From: an uncultured Clostridia bacterium
GTDB taxonomy: Bacteria > Bacillota > Clostridia > Christensenellales > Aristaeellaceae
Length of the DNA: 6,666 bases
Direction: 5' to 3'
Assembly (NCBI GenBank): GCA_946409855.1
Contig: CAMJXZ010000185.1
Span: forward strand, 1 to 6,666
Both the position numbers and the translations under genes were made by a program. Below are positions 1 through 5,928 of this stretch, one piece after another (within the stretch, counting starts at the first letter, position 1; each line of letters begins with the position of its first letter). The notes under the pieces were generated by a model. It searched no databases and was not told the DNA's origin. It was given only the letters and a program-made list of their open reading frames with translations.

Positions 1-38
1 CGGCTGGCGGCCGAAAAACTGATCCGCCCGGCCCAATC

Positions 39-92
39 AAACAGGCAGCTGCCCAGCCCGTCAGGGGCTGATCCGGCAGCTGCCTGTTTTTT
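39..92. terminator. Long two-part hairpin terminator, potentially bidirectional
   Basis: The arms AAACAGGCAGCTGCC (39-53) and GGCAGCTGCCTGTTT (75-89) are perfectly complementary over 15 bp. Inside them a second stem, CAGCCC (54-59) with GGGCTG (65-70), closes a 5-nt loop, leaving ATCC (71-74) as a bulge. On the plus strand the stem runs into six T residues (87-92), a classic intrinsic terminator. On the minus strand it is followed by only TTTGATT, so it should stop mnmM transcription less cleanly. It starts 13 bases beyond the mnmM stop codon. The better T-tract on the plus side suggests a convergent plus-strand gene ending just left of the window, which I cannot confirm. Confidence 0.85.
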
Positions 93-102
93 ATTCCCGG
101 CC

Positions 103-687
103 CTATACCCGGTACGTTTCCTGTTTCTGGACGGCGTAGCATCTGGGCGCGCCGGCGCCGGCATTCAGAAACACGTGCGCAAGGCAGTTGAACTGCTGGG
201 GCGGCAGGGAGGCAAACAGTTCTTCCAGAAAGGCCAGTTCCCTTTGCCCCTCCTCATGGCCGGGATAGCAGCACACCACCACCATCCCGTCCGGGCGGAT
301 CATGGCAAGCGCCTGCCGTACAGCCGCCGCAGTGGAAGAAAGCAGGGTAGTAACCGTTTTATCTCCCCCCGGCAGCCAGCCCAGATTGAAAACGATCAGG
401 TCCGGAACGGCCTTCACATGCTCACTCATCTCAGCGTGGCTTCGGCAGAGCAGCGTCACCCGGTCCGTAAGACCGCTCTGCGCCAGGCGCGCTCTGGTAG
501 CCTCCACCGCTTCCGCCTGCACGTCAAAGGCATATACATGGCCGCTTGCCCCCACCAGACGCGCCATGGTTTCCGTGTCGTGCCCGTTGCCCATGGTGGC
601 GTCCACCGCCACGCTGCCTTCCCGGAGCATCTTCTCCATCAGCTCCCGCGCGATATACCGCGCCGACTTCAGCGTATACTCACTCAT
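103..687 (-). CDS. mnmM: MnmM (YtqB family), tRNA 5-aminomethyluridine(34) methyltransferase
   Basis: This 194-residue protein is a class I SAM-dependent methyltransferase of the MnmM/YtqB family, often annotated as 'rRNA methylase'. In Bacillus subtilis the family converts nm5U34 to mnm5U34 in the tRNA wobble position, acting in the cytoplasm. The SAM-binding motif I is DATMGNGHDT at residues 29-38, and the acidic residue after strand 2 is D55. The family signature NLGWLPGGDK lies at 101-110 and YPGHEEG at 141-147. The length fits the family, which is a bare Rossmann methyltransferase with no added domain. The start codon overlaps the end of the upstream pseudouridine synthase by 8 nt and has only a weak purine-rich site before it, so translational coupling is likely. 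The fold is certain. The tRNA substrate is inferred from family membership. Confidence 0.9.
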   Translation of the reverse strand: MSEYTLKSARYIARELMEKMLREGSVAVDATMGNGHDTETMARLVGASGHVYAFDVQAEAVEATRARLAQSGLTDRVTLLCRSHAEMSEHVKAVPDLIVFNLGWLPGGDKTVTTLLSSTAAAVRQALAMIRPDGMVVVCCYPGHEEGQRELAFLEELFASLPPQQFNCLAHVFLNAGAGAPRCYAVQKQETYRV

Positions 688-1390
688 ACATTTTCTTGAG
701 GGAACGGATTTCCGCTTCGGTCAGGTAACGCCAGCGGCCCCGGGGCAGGTCGTTCAGCTCCAGCGGGCCAAACCCGATCCGCTTGAGGGCCAGAACGTTC
801 GTCCCCACCGCTTCAAACATCCGGCGCACCTGGCGGTTCCTGCCCTCGTGAATGGTGACCGTCACGTAGCAGTAGTCCCCTTCCGTTTTGGTCACCCGCA
901 CCCGGGCCGGAGAAGTCTTCCGCTCGTCCAGGACCACGCCGTTCTGCAGGGCGCGGACCATTTCGGGCGTCACTGTTCCCTGCACGCGGGCCAGGTACGT
1001 TTTGTTCACCTCGTTGCTGGGGTGCAGCATCCGGTCCGTCATCGTGCCGTCATTGGTCAGGAGCAAAAGCCCCTCGCTGTCATAGTCCAGCCGCCCGACC
1101 GGGAAAAGGCGCACCCCCAGATGATCGAAATGGCTCAGCACCGTCCGCCTTCCTTCCGGGTCAGACGCGGTGGTCATTTCGCCGGCCGGCTTATGGTACA
1201 TGATGTAGACCTGCCTGGTTTCAGGCTCCACCTTTTTCCCGTTCACCCGCACCAGGTCGCCTTCCTCCACCTGGGTGCCCATTTCCGTGACCGTCCTGCC
1301 GTTCACAGTGACCTGCCCGGCGGCAATCATTTCTTCCGCGTGCCTGCGGCTCGCCACGCCGCACTGCGCCAGATATTTCTGCAGTCTCAT
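680..1390 (-). CDS. rluB: RsuA/RluB-family rRNA pseudouridine synthase
   Basis: This 236-residue enzyme isomerises a specific uridine of rRNA to pseudouridine. Residues 1-60 form an S4 RNA-binding domain (MRLQKYLAQCGVASRR at the start). The catalytic domain carries GRLDYDSEGLLLLTNDG at 99-115, with D102 the expected nucleophilic aspartate. Further family motifs are KTYLARV and EGRNRQVRRMFEAVG. The frame stays open back to a TTG at 1417, but I chose the ATG at 1390. It has AAGGAG 7 nt upstream, and the S4 domain begins there as in relatives. The stop overlaps the start of mnmM, so the two form a small RNA-modification operon. In low-GC Firmicutes the usual member is RluB (YpuL), acting on 23S rRNA. 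Sequence alone does not fully exclude the 16S enzyme RsuA, so the symbol is less certain than the family. Confidence 0.93.
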   Translation of the reverse strand: MRLQKYLAQCGVASRRHAEEMIAAGQVTVNGRTVTEMGTQVEEGDLVRVNGKKVEPETRQVYIMYHKPAGEMTTASDPEGRRTVLSHFDHLGVRLFPVGRLDYDSEGLLLLTNDGTMTDRMLHPSNEVNKTYLARVQGTVTPEMVRALQNGVVLDERKTSPARVRVTKTEGDYCYVTVTIHEGRNRQVRRMFEAVGTNVLALKRIGFGPLELNDLPRGRWRYLTEAEIRSLKKMYE

Positions 1391-1397
1391 CTTTTTT

Positions 1398-1403
1398 CTC
1401 CTT
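1398..1403 (-). promoter_or_regulatory. Ribosome binding site of rluB (decides the start)
   Basis: AAGGAG on the minus strand lies 7 nt before the ATG at 1390. It supports that start over the upstream TTG at 1417, which would add nine residues. I found no convincing sigma-A promoter in the 93-nt gap before rluB. Its transcription may therefore depend on read-through of the hairpin at 1447-1473 or on an atypical promoter. Confidence 0.8.
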
Positions 1404-1441
1404 CTTGTGGGAACCAAAGCCAGTCGGGAAACAGATCCATC

Positions 1442-1473
1442 ACAAAACCGGACCGGTCACAGGCCGATCCGGT
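1442..1473 (-). terminator. Probable intrinsic terminator after the superoxide reductase gene
   Basis: On the minus strand ACCGGATCGG (1473-1464) pairs with CCGGTCCGGT (1456-1447). This gives ten pairs including one T-G wobble, around a 7-nt loop. The stem ends in TTTTGTG, so the T-tract is short (four T, one within the stem). The hairpin starts 11 bases after the gene's stop and lies before rluB, as expected for the end of the htpG-Nudix-superoxide reductase unit. With so short a T-tract, partial read-through into rluB is quite possible. Confidence 0.6.
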
Positions 1474-1483
1474 CATGCATTGT

Positions 1484-1858
1484 TTATGCCTTCCAGAGGG
1501 AATGCAGGTTGCAGTACGCGTATACTTCCTCCACCTGTTCCCCGTCCAGCAGGGCAAACACGGCTTTGGGTTCCATGCCGGGCTTCAGCAGCTTGCGCTG
1601 ATTGCCCAGGTTGGTCTTCAGCAGGATCCATTCGATATAATGCTTTTCCTCCATCGGATGCGGCACGGAGCCAACCGTGACAAACGCGCGGCCGTTCTTC
1701 ACCTCGCAGACCGGAATATGCTTTTCCCTGGACGCTTCCGTGGTGCCGGCGATCAGTTCCTCCATCGGTTCGCCGCAGCAGCAGACCGGACATTTGGATT
1801 TCTGAATCATCGCCACCATCTGGCCGCACTTTTTGCAGCGGTAGAATTTGATTTCCAT
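1484..1858 (-). CDS. dfx: Desulfoferrodoxin-type superoxide reductase
   Basis: This 124-residue cytoplasmic protein reduces superoxide to hydrogen peroxide without making oxygen, a typical anaerobe defence. The active-site iron ligands of desulfoferrodoxin are all present: H47 (in EKHIPV, with E45 and catalytic K46), H67, H73, C116 and H119 (in YCNLH). The N-terminal desulforedoxin-like domain has C8 and C11 (CKKC), then C27-C28, the pattern that binds the second iron in two-iron enzymes. Two further cysteines, C23 and C26, precede that pair, giving CPVCCC; this is unusual. An AGGAGG site lies 7 nt before the ATG, just ahead of the Nudix stop codon. The gene follows the Nudix gene after 14 nt, so it is probably cotranscribed with htpG. 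The electron donor (rubredoxin or similar) is not encoded here. Confidence 0.95.
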   Translation of the reverse strand: MEIKFYRCKKCGQMVAMIQKSKCPVCCCGEPMEELIAGTTEASREKHIPVCEVKNGRAFVTVGSVPHPMEEKHYIEWILLKTNLGNQRKLLKPGMEPKAVFALLDGEQVEEVYAYCNLHSLWKA

Positions 1859-1872
1859 AACATTCCCTCCTG

Positions 1873-2403
1873 TTATTTGTTCATTTCTATTTTACCTGAT
1901 ATGATCTCATCTTGCAAGGCTTGTTTTTCCGTCAGTTCAAGCAGTGCCAGAACGCCGGTGGAAGACGGGTCTACCCGCGGAGCCGCCTCTTTGAGGGGCA
2001 GGAAAAAGGCTTCGGTCAGTTCTTCGGACGGGACAGGCCTTCCTTCATCCACCCGCCCCAGGATCAGATGCATCAATACGCCGTCCCGGCGGTACCAATG
2101 CGTCGCCAGCAGCCTGCCGTTCAAAAACGTCAGGCCCGTTTCCTCGCGAACTTCCCGGACAGCGGTTTCCTCGGCGGTCTCTCCCGGCGCGATAAAGCCG
2201 GATACCAGACAGAGTCCCGGGATCCGCCGCTGGGTCACGAACAGGCCCTCGCCGGACGGATTGAGCGCCAGCACACAGACGGCTGACGGAAACATCCGGA
2301 ACCACGGCTTTTGACAGCCTGAGCAGAAGGGCACTTCCCCTTCCTGCCCCAGCGTCCGGGAAACCAGCCTTGCGCCGCACCGGGGGCAATACGAAAATGT
2401 CAT
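1873..2403 (-). CDS. Nudix hydrolase with N-terminal zinc ribbon (NudC-like)
   Basis: This 176-residue protein has a four-cysteine zinc ribbon (C6, C9, C27, C30) followed by a Nudix fold. The Nudix box is complete at residues 69-91: G69, E75, then REVREETGL at 83-91, with the metal-binding REXXEE core. Nudix enzymes cleave nucleoside diphosphates linked to another group. The zinc ribbon plus Nudix layout recalls NADH/NAD-capped RNA pyrophosphatase NudC, but the NudC signature SQPWPFP after the box is absent. NAD(H) is therefore only a guess, and the substrate is unknown. The frame is open to a GTG at 2427. I prefer the ATG at 2403 because the zinc ribbon starts directly after it, with a moderate GGAAGAAAGG site about 10 nt upstream. 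It sits 28 nt after htpG and 14 nt before the superoxide reductase gene, consistent with one operon. Confidence 0.88.
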   Translation of the reverse strand: MTFSYCPRCGARLVSRTLGQEGEVPFCSGCQKPWFRMFPSAVCVLALNPSGEGLFVTQRRIPGLCLVSGFIAPGETAEETAVREVREETGLTFLNGRLLATHWYRRDGVLMHLILGRVDEGRPVPSEELTEAFFLPLKEAAPRVDPSSTGVLALLELTEKQALQDEIISGKIEMNK

Positions 2404-2431
2404 CCGATCTGTGCCTTTCTTCCGCACCCGA

Positions 2432-4324
2432 TTATTCCGCGTCCTCCCCCGTCAGCAGGTCCACCAGCTCGTTGCTGCGGGCGATAAAGGTCTTCAGGTC
2501 TTCCGCCTCCAGCGGTCTGGAAGAAAGACGGGCGATGTCGTACAGCTGCTTTTCCAGGAGCGTCTTGCGGTCCCCCGCTTCCATTTTGGAAAGCTTGCGG
2601 ATGGTGGGAGACAGCCGGTTGACCACCAGCGTATAGCGGGAAGGGAAAGTAAACTTCTCGCCGTAGGCGGCGCTCATTTCCTTGTAGCGGCGCACCTGCT
2701 CGTCTTCCACCAGGACGACCGGCAGGGACGTGTCGGACAGCGCTTCCGCTTTCACTGTCAGGTCCTTCATATCCAGCGCCAGACGGAATTCATCCTGAAG
2801 CGCGGCTTCGTCGATCGCCGGATCCGCCTCGGCGCCTTCCTGCCGCAGGCCGGAAACGTCCGCGTCCACCCTGGCGAAGGAAAGACCTTCCTGCCCGCCG
2901 CCGTACTCCATAAAGGACATGAAGTTCATATCGATCAGGGTATCCATGACCGCCACGTCGATCCCCCGTTCCGTATACAGGGCTACGGCGGCCGCCTGGC
3001 GCTGCGGTTCGGTGGTGTAGAAGATCTTCTTTTCGGCCTTGCCCTCGTTGCGGGAACGGTATTCGTCGACGGTCAGGTATTCATCCTTCACGGTATGAAG
3101 CAGGATCACGTTTTTGACCATCTCATAGAATTTTTCATCCCGGATGCAGCCGTACTTGACAAAGGGCGCGATATCGTTCCAATAGCCTTCATACGTCTTG
3201 CGTTCGGTATTGAACAGAGCGTTCAGCTTGTCCGCCACCTTCTTGGTGATGTGCTGGGACAGGCGCTTCACATACCCGTCATTCTGCAGGAAGGAACGGG
3301 AAACGTTCAGCGGCAGGTCCGGGCAGTCAATGACGCCTTTGAGCAGCATCAGAAATTCGGGGATCACTTCCTTGATGTTGTCCGCCACGAACACCTGGCG
3401 GTTGAACAGCTTGATTTCCCCGTCATTGGCGCCGAAATCCCTGCGGATGCGCGGGAAATACAGGATCCCCTTGAGGTTGAAGGGATAATCCACGTTCAGA
3501 TGCACCCAGAACAGCGGGTCCTCATATGTGTGGAAGAGCCTGCGGTACGTCTCCTTATATTCCTCATCCGTGCATTCCCGGGGCGCTTTGAGCCACAGCG
3601 GATGGGTATCATTGATGGGCTTTTCCTCTTCCGGCTGCTCTTCGGGCGCTTTTTCCGCCCCGTTTTCTTTCGGCTGTTCATCCTTGGGAGCAGCTTCCTT
3701 TTTACGGATCAGGGCCAGATCCTCCAGATAAATCGGCACGGACATATAGCCGCAGTAGCGGTCCAGCACTTCGCGTACCCGAACGCCGTCCAGGAATTCC
3801 TTTTCATCCTCCATGATGTGCAGGGTGATCGTGGTGCCGCGCTGCGTCCTGCCGCCGTCCCGCATGGCAAAGGACATGCCGTCTTCACTTTCCCAGATGA
3901 CCGGTTTCGCGTTTTCCTGGAAGCTCAGGGTATCGATCGTCACCTTGTCCGCGACCATGAACGCGGAATAGAACCCCAGGCCGAAGTGACCGATGATGCC
4001 GTCCTTTTCGCCGCCCTGGTAGTTTTTGAGGAATTCCTCGGCGCCTGAAAAAGCGACCTGATTGATGTACTTTTCCACTTCTTCGGCCGTCATGCCGATG
4101 CCGTTGTCCGTAAAGCGGAGCTCGCCCGCTTCCGCGTCCACGGTGACGGTCACGCGCAGGTCTTCCCCTTCCGCGCCGCCCTTGGCCAGCTTGTATTTGG
4201 TGATGGCGTCGCAGCCGTTGGACACCATTTCACGGATAAAAATATCCTTGTCTGAATACAGCCACCTTTTGATGACCGGCATGATGTTTTGCGCGTCAAT
4301 GGAAATGCTTCCGTTCTGGTTCAT
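2432..4324 (-). CDS. htpG: HtpG, bacterial Hsp90 molecular chaperone
   Basis: This 630-residue homodimeric ATP-driven chaperone is close to the usual bacterial length. The N-terminal GHKL ATPase domain (about 1-205) shows catalytic E32 and Mg-binding N36 in REMVSNGCDA. It also has D73 in DNGIGMT, the lid motif GHFGLGFYS at 112-120, and RGTTITLH at 162-169. The middle domain (about 240-480) has LKGILYFPRI and DLPLNVSRSFLQND, including R343, which corresponds to the arginine that contacts the ATP phosphate. The rest is the C-terminal dimerisation domain. Between N and middle domains lies a Glu/Lys/Pro-rich linker of about 30 residues (207-236), longer than in typical bacterial HtpG. The ATG at 4324 has AGGAGG 6 nt upstream. 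A perfect CIRCE element and a promoter lie upstream, so HrcA control is predicted, unlike B. subtilis htpG. The Nudix and superoxide reductase genes follow closely. Confidence 0.97.
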   Translation of the reverse strand: MNQNGSISIDAQNIMPVIKRWLYSDKDIFIREMVSNGCDAITKYKLAKGGAEGEDLRVTVTVDAEAGELRFTDNGIGMTAEEVEKYINQVAFSGAEEFLKNYQGGEKDGIIGHFGLGFYSAFMVADKVTIDTLSFQENAKPVIWESEDGMSFAMRDGGRTQRGTTITLHIMEDEKEFLDGVRVREVLDRYCGYMSVPIYLEDLALIRKKEAAPKDEQPKENGAEKAPEEQPEEEKPINDTHPLWLKAPRECTDEEYKETYRRLFHTYEDPLFWVHLNVDYPFNLKGILYFPRIRRDFGANDGEIKLFNRQVFVADNIKEVIPEFLMLLKGVIDCPDLPLNVSRSFLQNDGYVKRLSQHITKKVADKLNALFNTERKTYEGYWNDIAPFVKYGCIRDEKFYEMVKNVILLHTVKDEYLTVDEYRSRNEGKAEKKIFYTTEPQRQAAAVALYTERGIDVAVMDTLIDMNFMSFMEYGGGQEGLSFARVDADVSGLRQEGAEADPAIDEAALQDEFRLALDMKDLTVKAEALSDTSLPVVLVEDEQVRRYKEMSAAYGEKFTFPSRYTLVVNRLSPTIRKLSKMEAGDRKTLLEKQLYDIARLSSRPLEAEDLKTFIARSNELVDLLTGEDAE

Positions 4325-4328
4325 AAAC

Positions 4329-4387
4329 TGCCTCCTGTATATCCCGGCTTTCCGCCGGATGGTAGATTTTTAATGATTGAGCAGGCA
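4329..4387 (-). promoter_or_regulatory. htpG leader with possible structure over the ribosome site
   Basis: In the minus-strand leader, TGCCTGCT (4387-4380) can pair with AGGAGGCA (4336-4329), which contains the ribosome binding site. This gives seven pairs with one internal G-G mismatch. The intervening stretch holds a small hairpin, CCGGC-GGAAA-GCCGG (4358-4344). Such a weak, mismatched helix over the ribosome site is how simple RNA thermometers work, but this is inference from base pairing only. I recognise no known thermometer family. Confidence 0.3.
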
Positions 4388-4408
4388 CCCGTCCGGATAC
4401 CTGTTATG

Positions 4409-4437
4409 ATTATAGCACATTCTTGCCGCCGTTGCAA
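4409..4437 (-). promoter_or_regulatory. Sigma-A promoter of htpG
   Basis: The -35 box TTGCAA (4437-4432, four of six matches to TTGACA) is 17 bp from a perfect -10 box TATAAT (4414-4409). TG two bases before the -10 makes it an extended -10 promoter, which offsets the weaker -35. The expected start near 4402 gives a leader of about 78 nt before the htpG ATG. Confidence 0.85.
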
Positions 4438-4444
4438 CCACATT

Positions 4445-4471
4445 TTAGCACTCAATTAAACAGAGTGCTAA
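4445..4471 (-). promoter_or_regulatory. CIRCE element (HrcA repressor operator), perfect match
   Basis: TTAGCACTC at 4445-4453 and GAGTGCTAA at 4463-4471 are separated by exactly 9 nt. Both arms match the CIRCE consensus at every base. HrcA binds this inverted repeat and represses heat-shock genes until stress withdraws active HrcA. The element lies 7 bp upstream of the -35 box of the htpG promoter rather than over the start site. The nearest gene is htpG; the glnA terminator lies on the other side, so htpG and the genes after it are the likely targets. Confidence 0.96.
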
Positions 4472-4486
4472 CAAAATAGCCGCATA

Positions 4487-4515
4487 TAAAAAGACGCCGC
4501 ACACGGCAGCGCCTT
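4487..4515 (-). terminator. Intrinsic terminator of glnA
   Basis: On the minus strand AAGGCGCTGC (4515-4506) pairs with GCGGCGTCTT (4500-4491), ten pairs with two G-T wobbles, around the loop CGTGT. Three further T residues follow (4490-4488), making a run of five with the end of the stem. It begins 13 bases after the glnA stop codon and isolates glnA from the CIRCE-htpG region downstream. Confidence 0.88.
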
Positions 4516-4528
4516 CTTGCTGTTGCAA

Positions 4529-5863
4529 TCAATAGATCACCAGGTATTTGTCGATTTCCCAGTTGCTGACCCGGGTACGGTATTCGTCCCATTCCCGGCG
4601 TTTCCCGGCGATGTACTGGTTCGTCACATGTTCCCCCATGGTGGCGGTAATCAGCGGGTCCGCCGCGAAACAGTCCAGCGCTTCCCGCAGGTTTCCGGGC
4701 AGGGAATGGATGCCTTTCAGGCGACGGGCCGGATGATCCAGCAGGTAGATGTTTTCCGCGATTTCATCCGGCGGGGTCAGCCCGCGTTCGATGCCGTCCA
4801 GCCCGGCCGCCAGGCAGGCGGCGATTTCCAGATACGGGTTGCAGGACGGGTCCGGGCTGCGCAGCTCCACCCTGGTCGCCTGCCCACGGGAAGAAGGAAT
4901 GCGCACCAGCGCGCTGCGGTTGCCCGTGGACCATGCGATGTAGCAAGGCGCTTCGTATCCGGGCACCAGCCGCTTGTAGGAATTGACCAGCGGGTTCGCG
5001 ATCGCGCAGATCCCCTTGATATGATCCAAAATCCCGGCGATAAAGGAGCGGCAGACGGAAGACAGTTGCTGTTCCCCATCCGGATCAAAGAACACGTTTT
5101 TCCCGTCGTGGAACAGCGACATATTGGTGTGCATGCCGGAACCCGCCTGGCCGAAAATCGGCTTGGGCATAAAGGTGGCGTGCAGGCCGTTTTTCTGGGC
5201 GATGGCCTTGACCGCCAGCTTGAACGTCATGATATTGTCCGCCGCGCGCAATGCGTCGGCATACTTGAAATCGATCTCATGCTGCCCCCTGGCACATTCA
5301 TGGTGGGAGGCCTCGATTTCAAAGCCCATCTCCTCCAGCGTCAGGCAGATTTCCCTGCGGGTCGTCTCCCCGTGATCCAGCGGCCCCAGATCGAAATAGC
5401 CGGCCTGGTCGCCGGTCTCCGTAGTCGGCCTGCCCTGTTCGTCCAGCTGAAAGAGGAAAAACTCCAGTTCCGGCCCCACGTTGAAGGAATACCCCAAAGC
5501 AGCCGCTTTTGAAAGCACCTTCTTCAGTGTCCCCCGGGGATCGCCCACAAACGGCGTGCCGTCCGGGTTATAGACATCGCAGATCAGCCTGCCCACTTTG
5601 CCGCGCCCGCGGGTCACGTTTTCGGGAAGCACCACAAACGTATCCAGGTCCGGGTACAGACGCTGGTCGGACTCGTGGATGCGGACAAACCCCTCGATCG
5701 AACTGCCGTCCAGAGAGATTTCGTTGTTGAGCGCTTTTTCGATCTGGGAAGCGGTGATGGCCACATTTTTGAGCTGGCCGAAAATGTCCGTAAACTGCAG
5801 GCGGATAAACTGAATCCCCTGTTCCTTCACCAGCCGGATGATGTCGTCTTTGGTATAGGCCAT
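4529..5863 (-). CDS. glnA: Type I glutamine synthetase (GSI-alpha)
   Basis: This 444-residue enzyme makes glutamine from glutamate, ammonia and ATP as a cytoplasmic dodecamer. The N-terminal beta-grasp part includes DGSSIEGFVRI at 52-62. Its R61 corresponds to the arginine used for glutamine feedback in the Bacillus enzyme. Metal ligands include E132 and E134 (PELEFFLF), E189, E196 and H245 (GSGMHTN). The glutamate-binding region NPLVNSYKRLVPGYEAP (290-306) ends with the E304 loop, and VELRSPDP carries E333 and R335. Length and the absence of the adenylylation-site motif (NLYDLPPE; here NIYLLDHP at 371-378) place it in GSI-alpha, regulated by feedback rather than adenylylation. Near the metal site it reads ECARGQHE where I expect EVAPGQHE. 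The start at 5863 has AGGAGG 9 nt upstream. The frame stays open further upstream, but that stretch crosses the promoter and overlaps nnrD, so it is not coding. Confidence 0.97.
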   Translation of the reverse strand: MAYTKDDIIRLVKEQGIQFIRLQFTDIFGQLKNVAITASQIEKALNNEISLDGSSIEGFVRIHESDQRLYPDLDTFVVLPENVTRGRGKVGRLICDVYNPDGTPFVGDPRGTLKKVLSKAAALGYSFNVGPELEFFLFQLDEQGRPTTETGDQAGYFDLGPLDHGETTRREICLTLEEMGFEIEASHHECARGQHEIDFKYADALRAADNIMTFKLAVKAIAQKNGLHATFMPKPIFGQAGSGMHTNMSLFHDGKNVFFDPDGEQQLSSVCRSFIAGILDHIKGICAIANPLVNSYKRLVPGYEAPCYIAWSTGNRSALVRIPSSRGQATRVELRSPDPSCNPYLEIAACLAAGLDGIERGLTPPDEIAENIYLLDHPARRLKGIHSLPGNLREALDCFAADPLITATMGEHVTNQYIAGKRREWDEYRTRVSNWEIDKYLVIY

Positions 5864-5899
5864 TTCCCAATCCCTCCTGAAAGCTGAAAATCGCGTTTC

Positions 5900-5928
5900 A
5901 TTATAAACACAGCGGCTGTTCCTGTCAA
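5900..5928 (-). promoter_or_regulatory. Consensus sigma-A promoter of glnA
   Basis: TTGACA (5928-5923) and TATAAT (5905-5900) both match the consensus fully and are 17 bp apart. The predicted start near 5893 leaves a leader of about 30 nt, too short for a riboswitch or T-box. An 11-bp palindrome, ACAGC-n-GCTGT (5909-5919), lies inside the spacer and could be an operator. No complete GlnR/TnrA box (TGTNA-7-TNACA) is visible; only the half-site TGACA overlaps the -35 box. Confidence 0.92.

Noticed and set aside
1..38. Possible end of a plus-strand gene at the left edge
   Set aside because: One frame reaches a TGA at 20-22, 16 bases before the terminator stem, which would suit a convergent gene. 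Six codons are too few to support it.
1391..1441. Sigma-A promoter for rluB
   Set aside because: TTGTGA can serve as a -35, but the sequence 17 bp later is TGGCTT, a poor -10. No other pair fits.
1473..1829. Minus-strand open frame of 118 codons overlapping the superoxide reductase gene
   Set aside because: It is a shifted frame of that gene with a composition unlike a real protein, whereas the correct frame holds all the iron ligands.
302..2314. Long plus-strand open frame of 670 codons
   Set aside because: It runs antisense across mnmM, rluB, the superoxide reductase and Nudix genes and their gaps. Its translation is low-complexity, rich in Arg, His, Pro and Ser, with no recognisable domain, as expected opposite GC-rich genes.
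2411..4048. Plus-strand open frame of 545 codons opposite htpG
   Set aside because: It lies antisense within the well-supported htpG gene, apart from about 20 bases past its stop. The His/Phe/Arg-rich translation matches no family and reflects codon bias on the other strand.
4517..5512. Plus-strand open frame of 331 codons opposite glnA
   Set aside because: It is antisense to glnA and starts inside the glnA terminator region; it shows no domain or convincing ribosome site.
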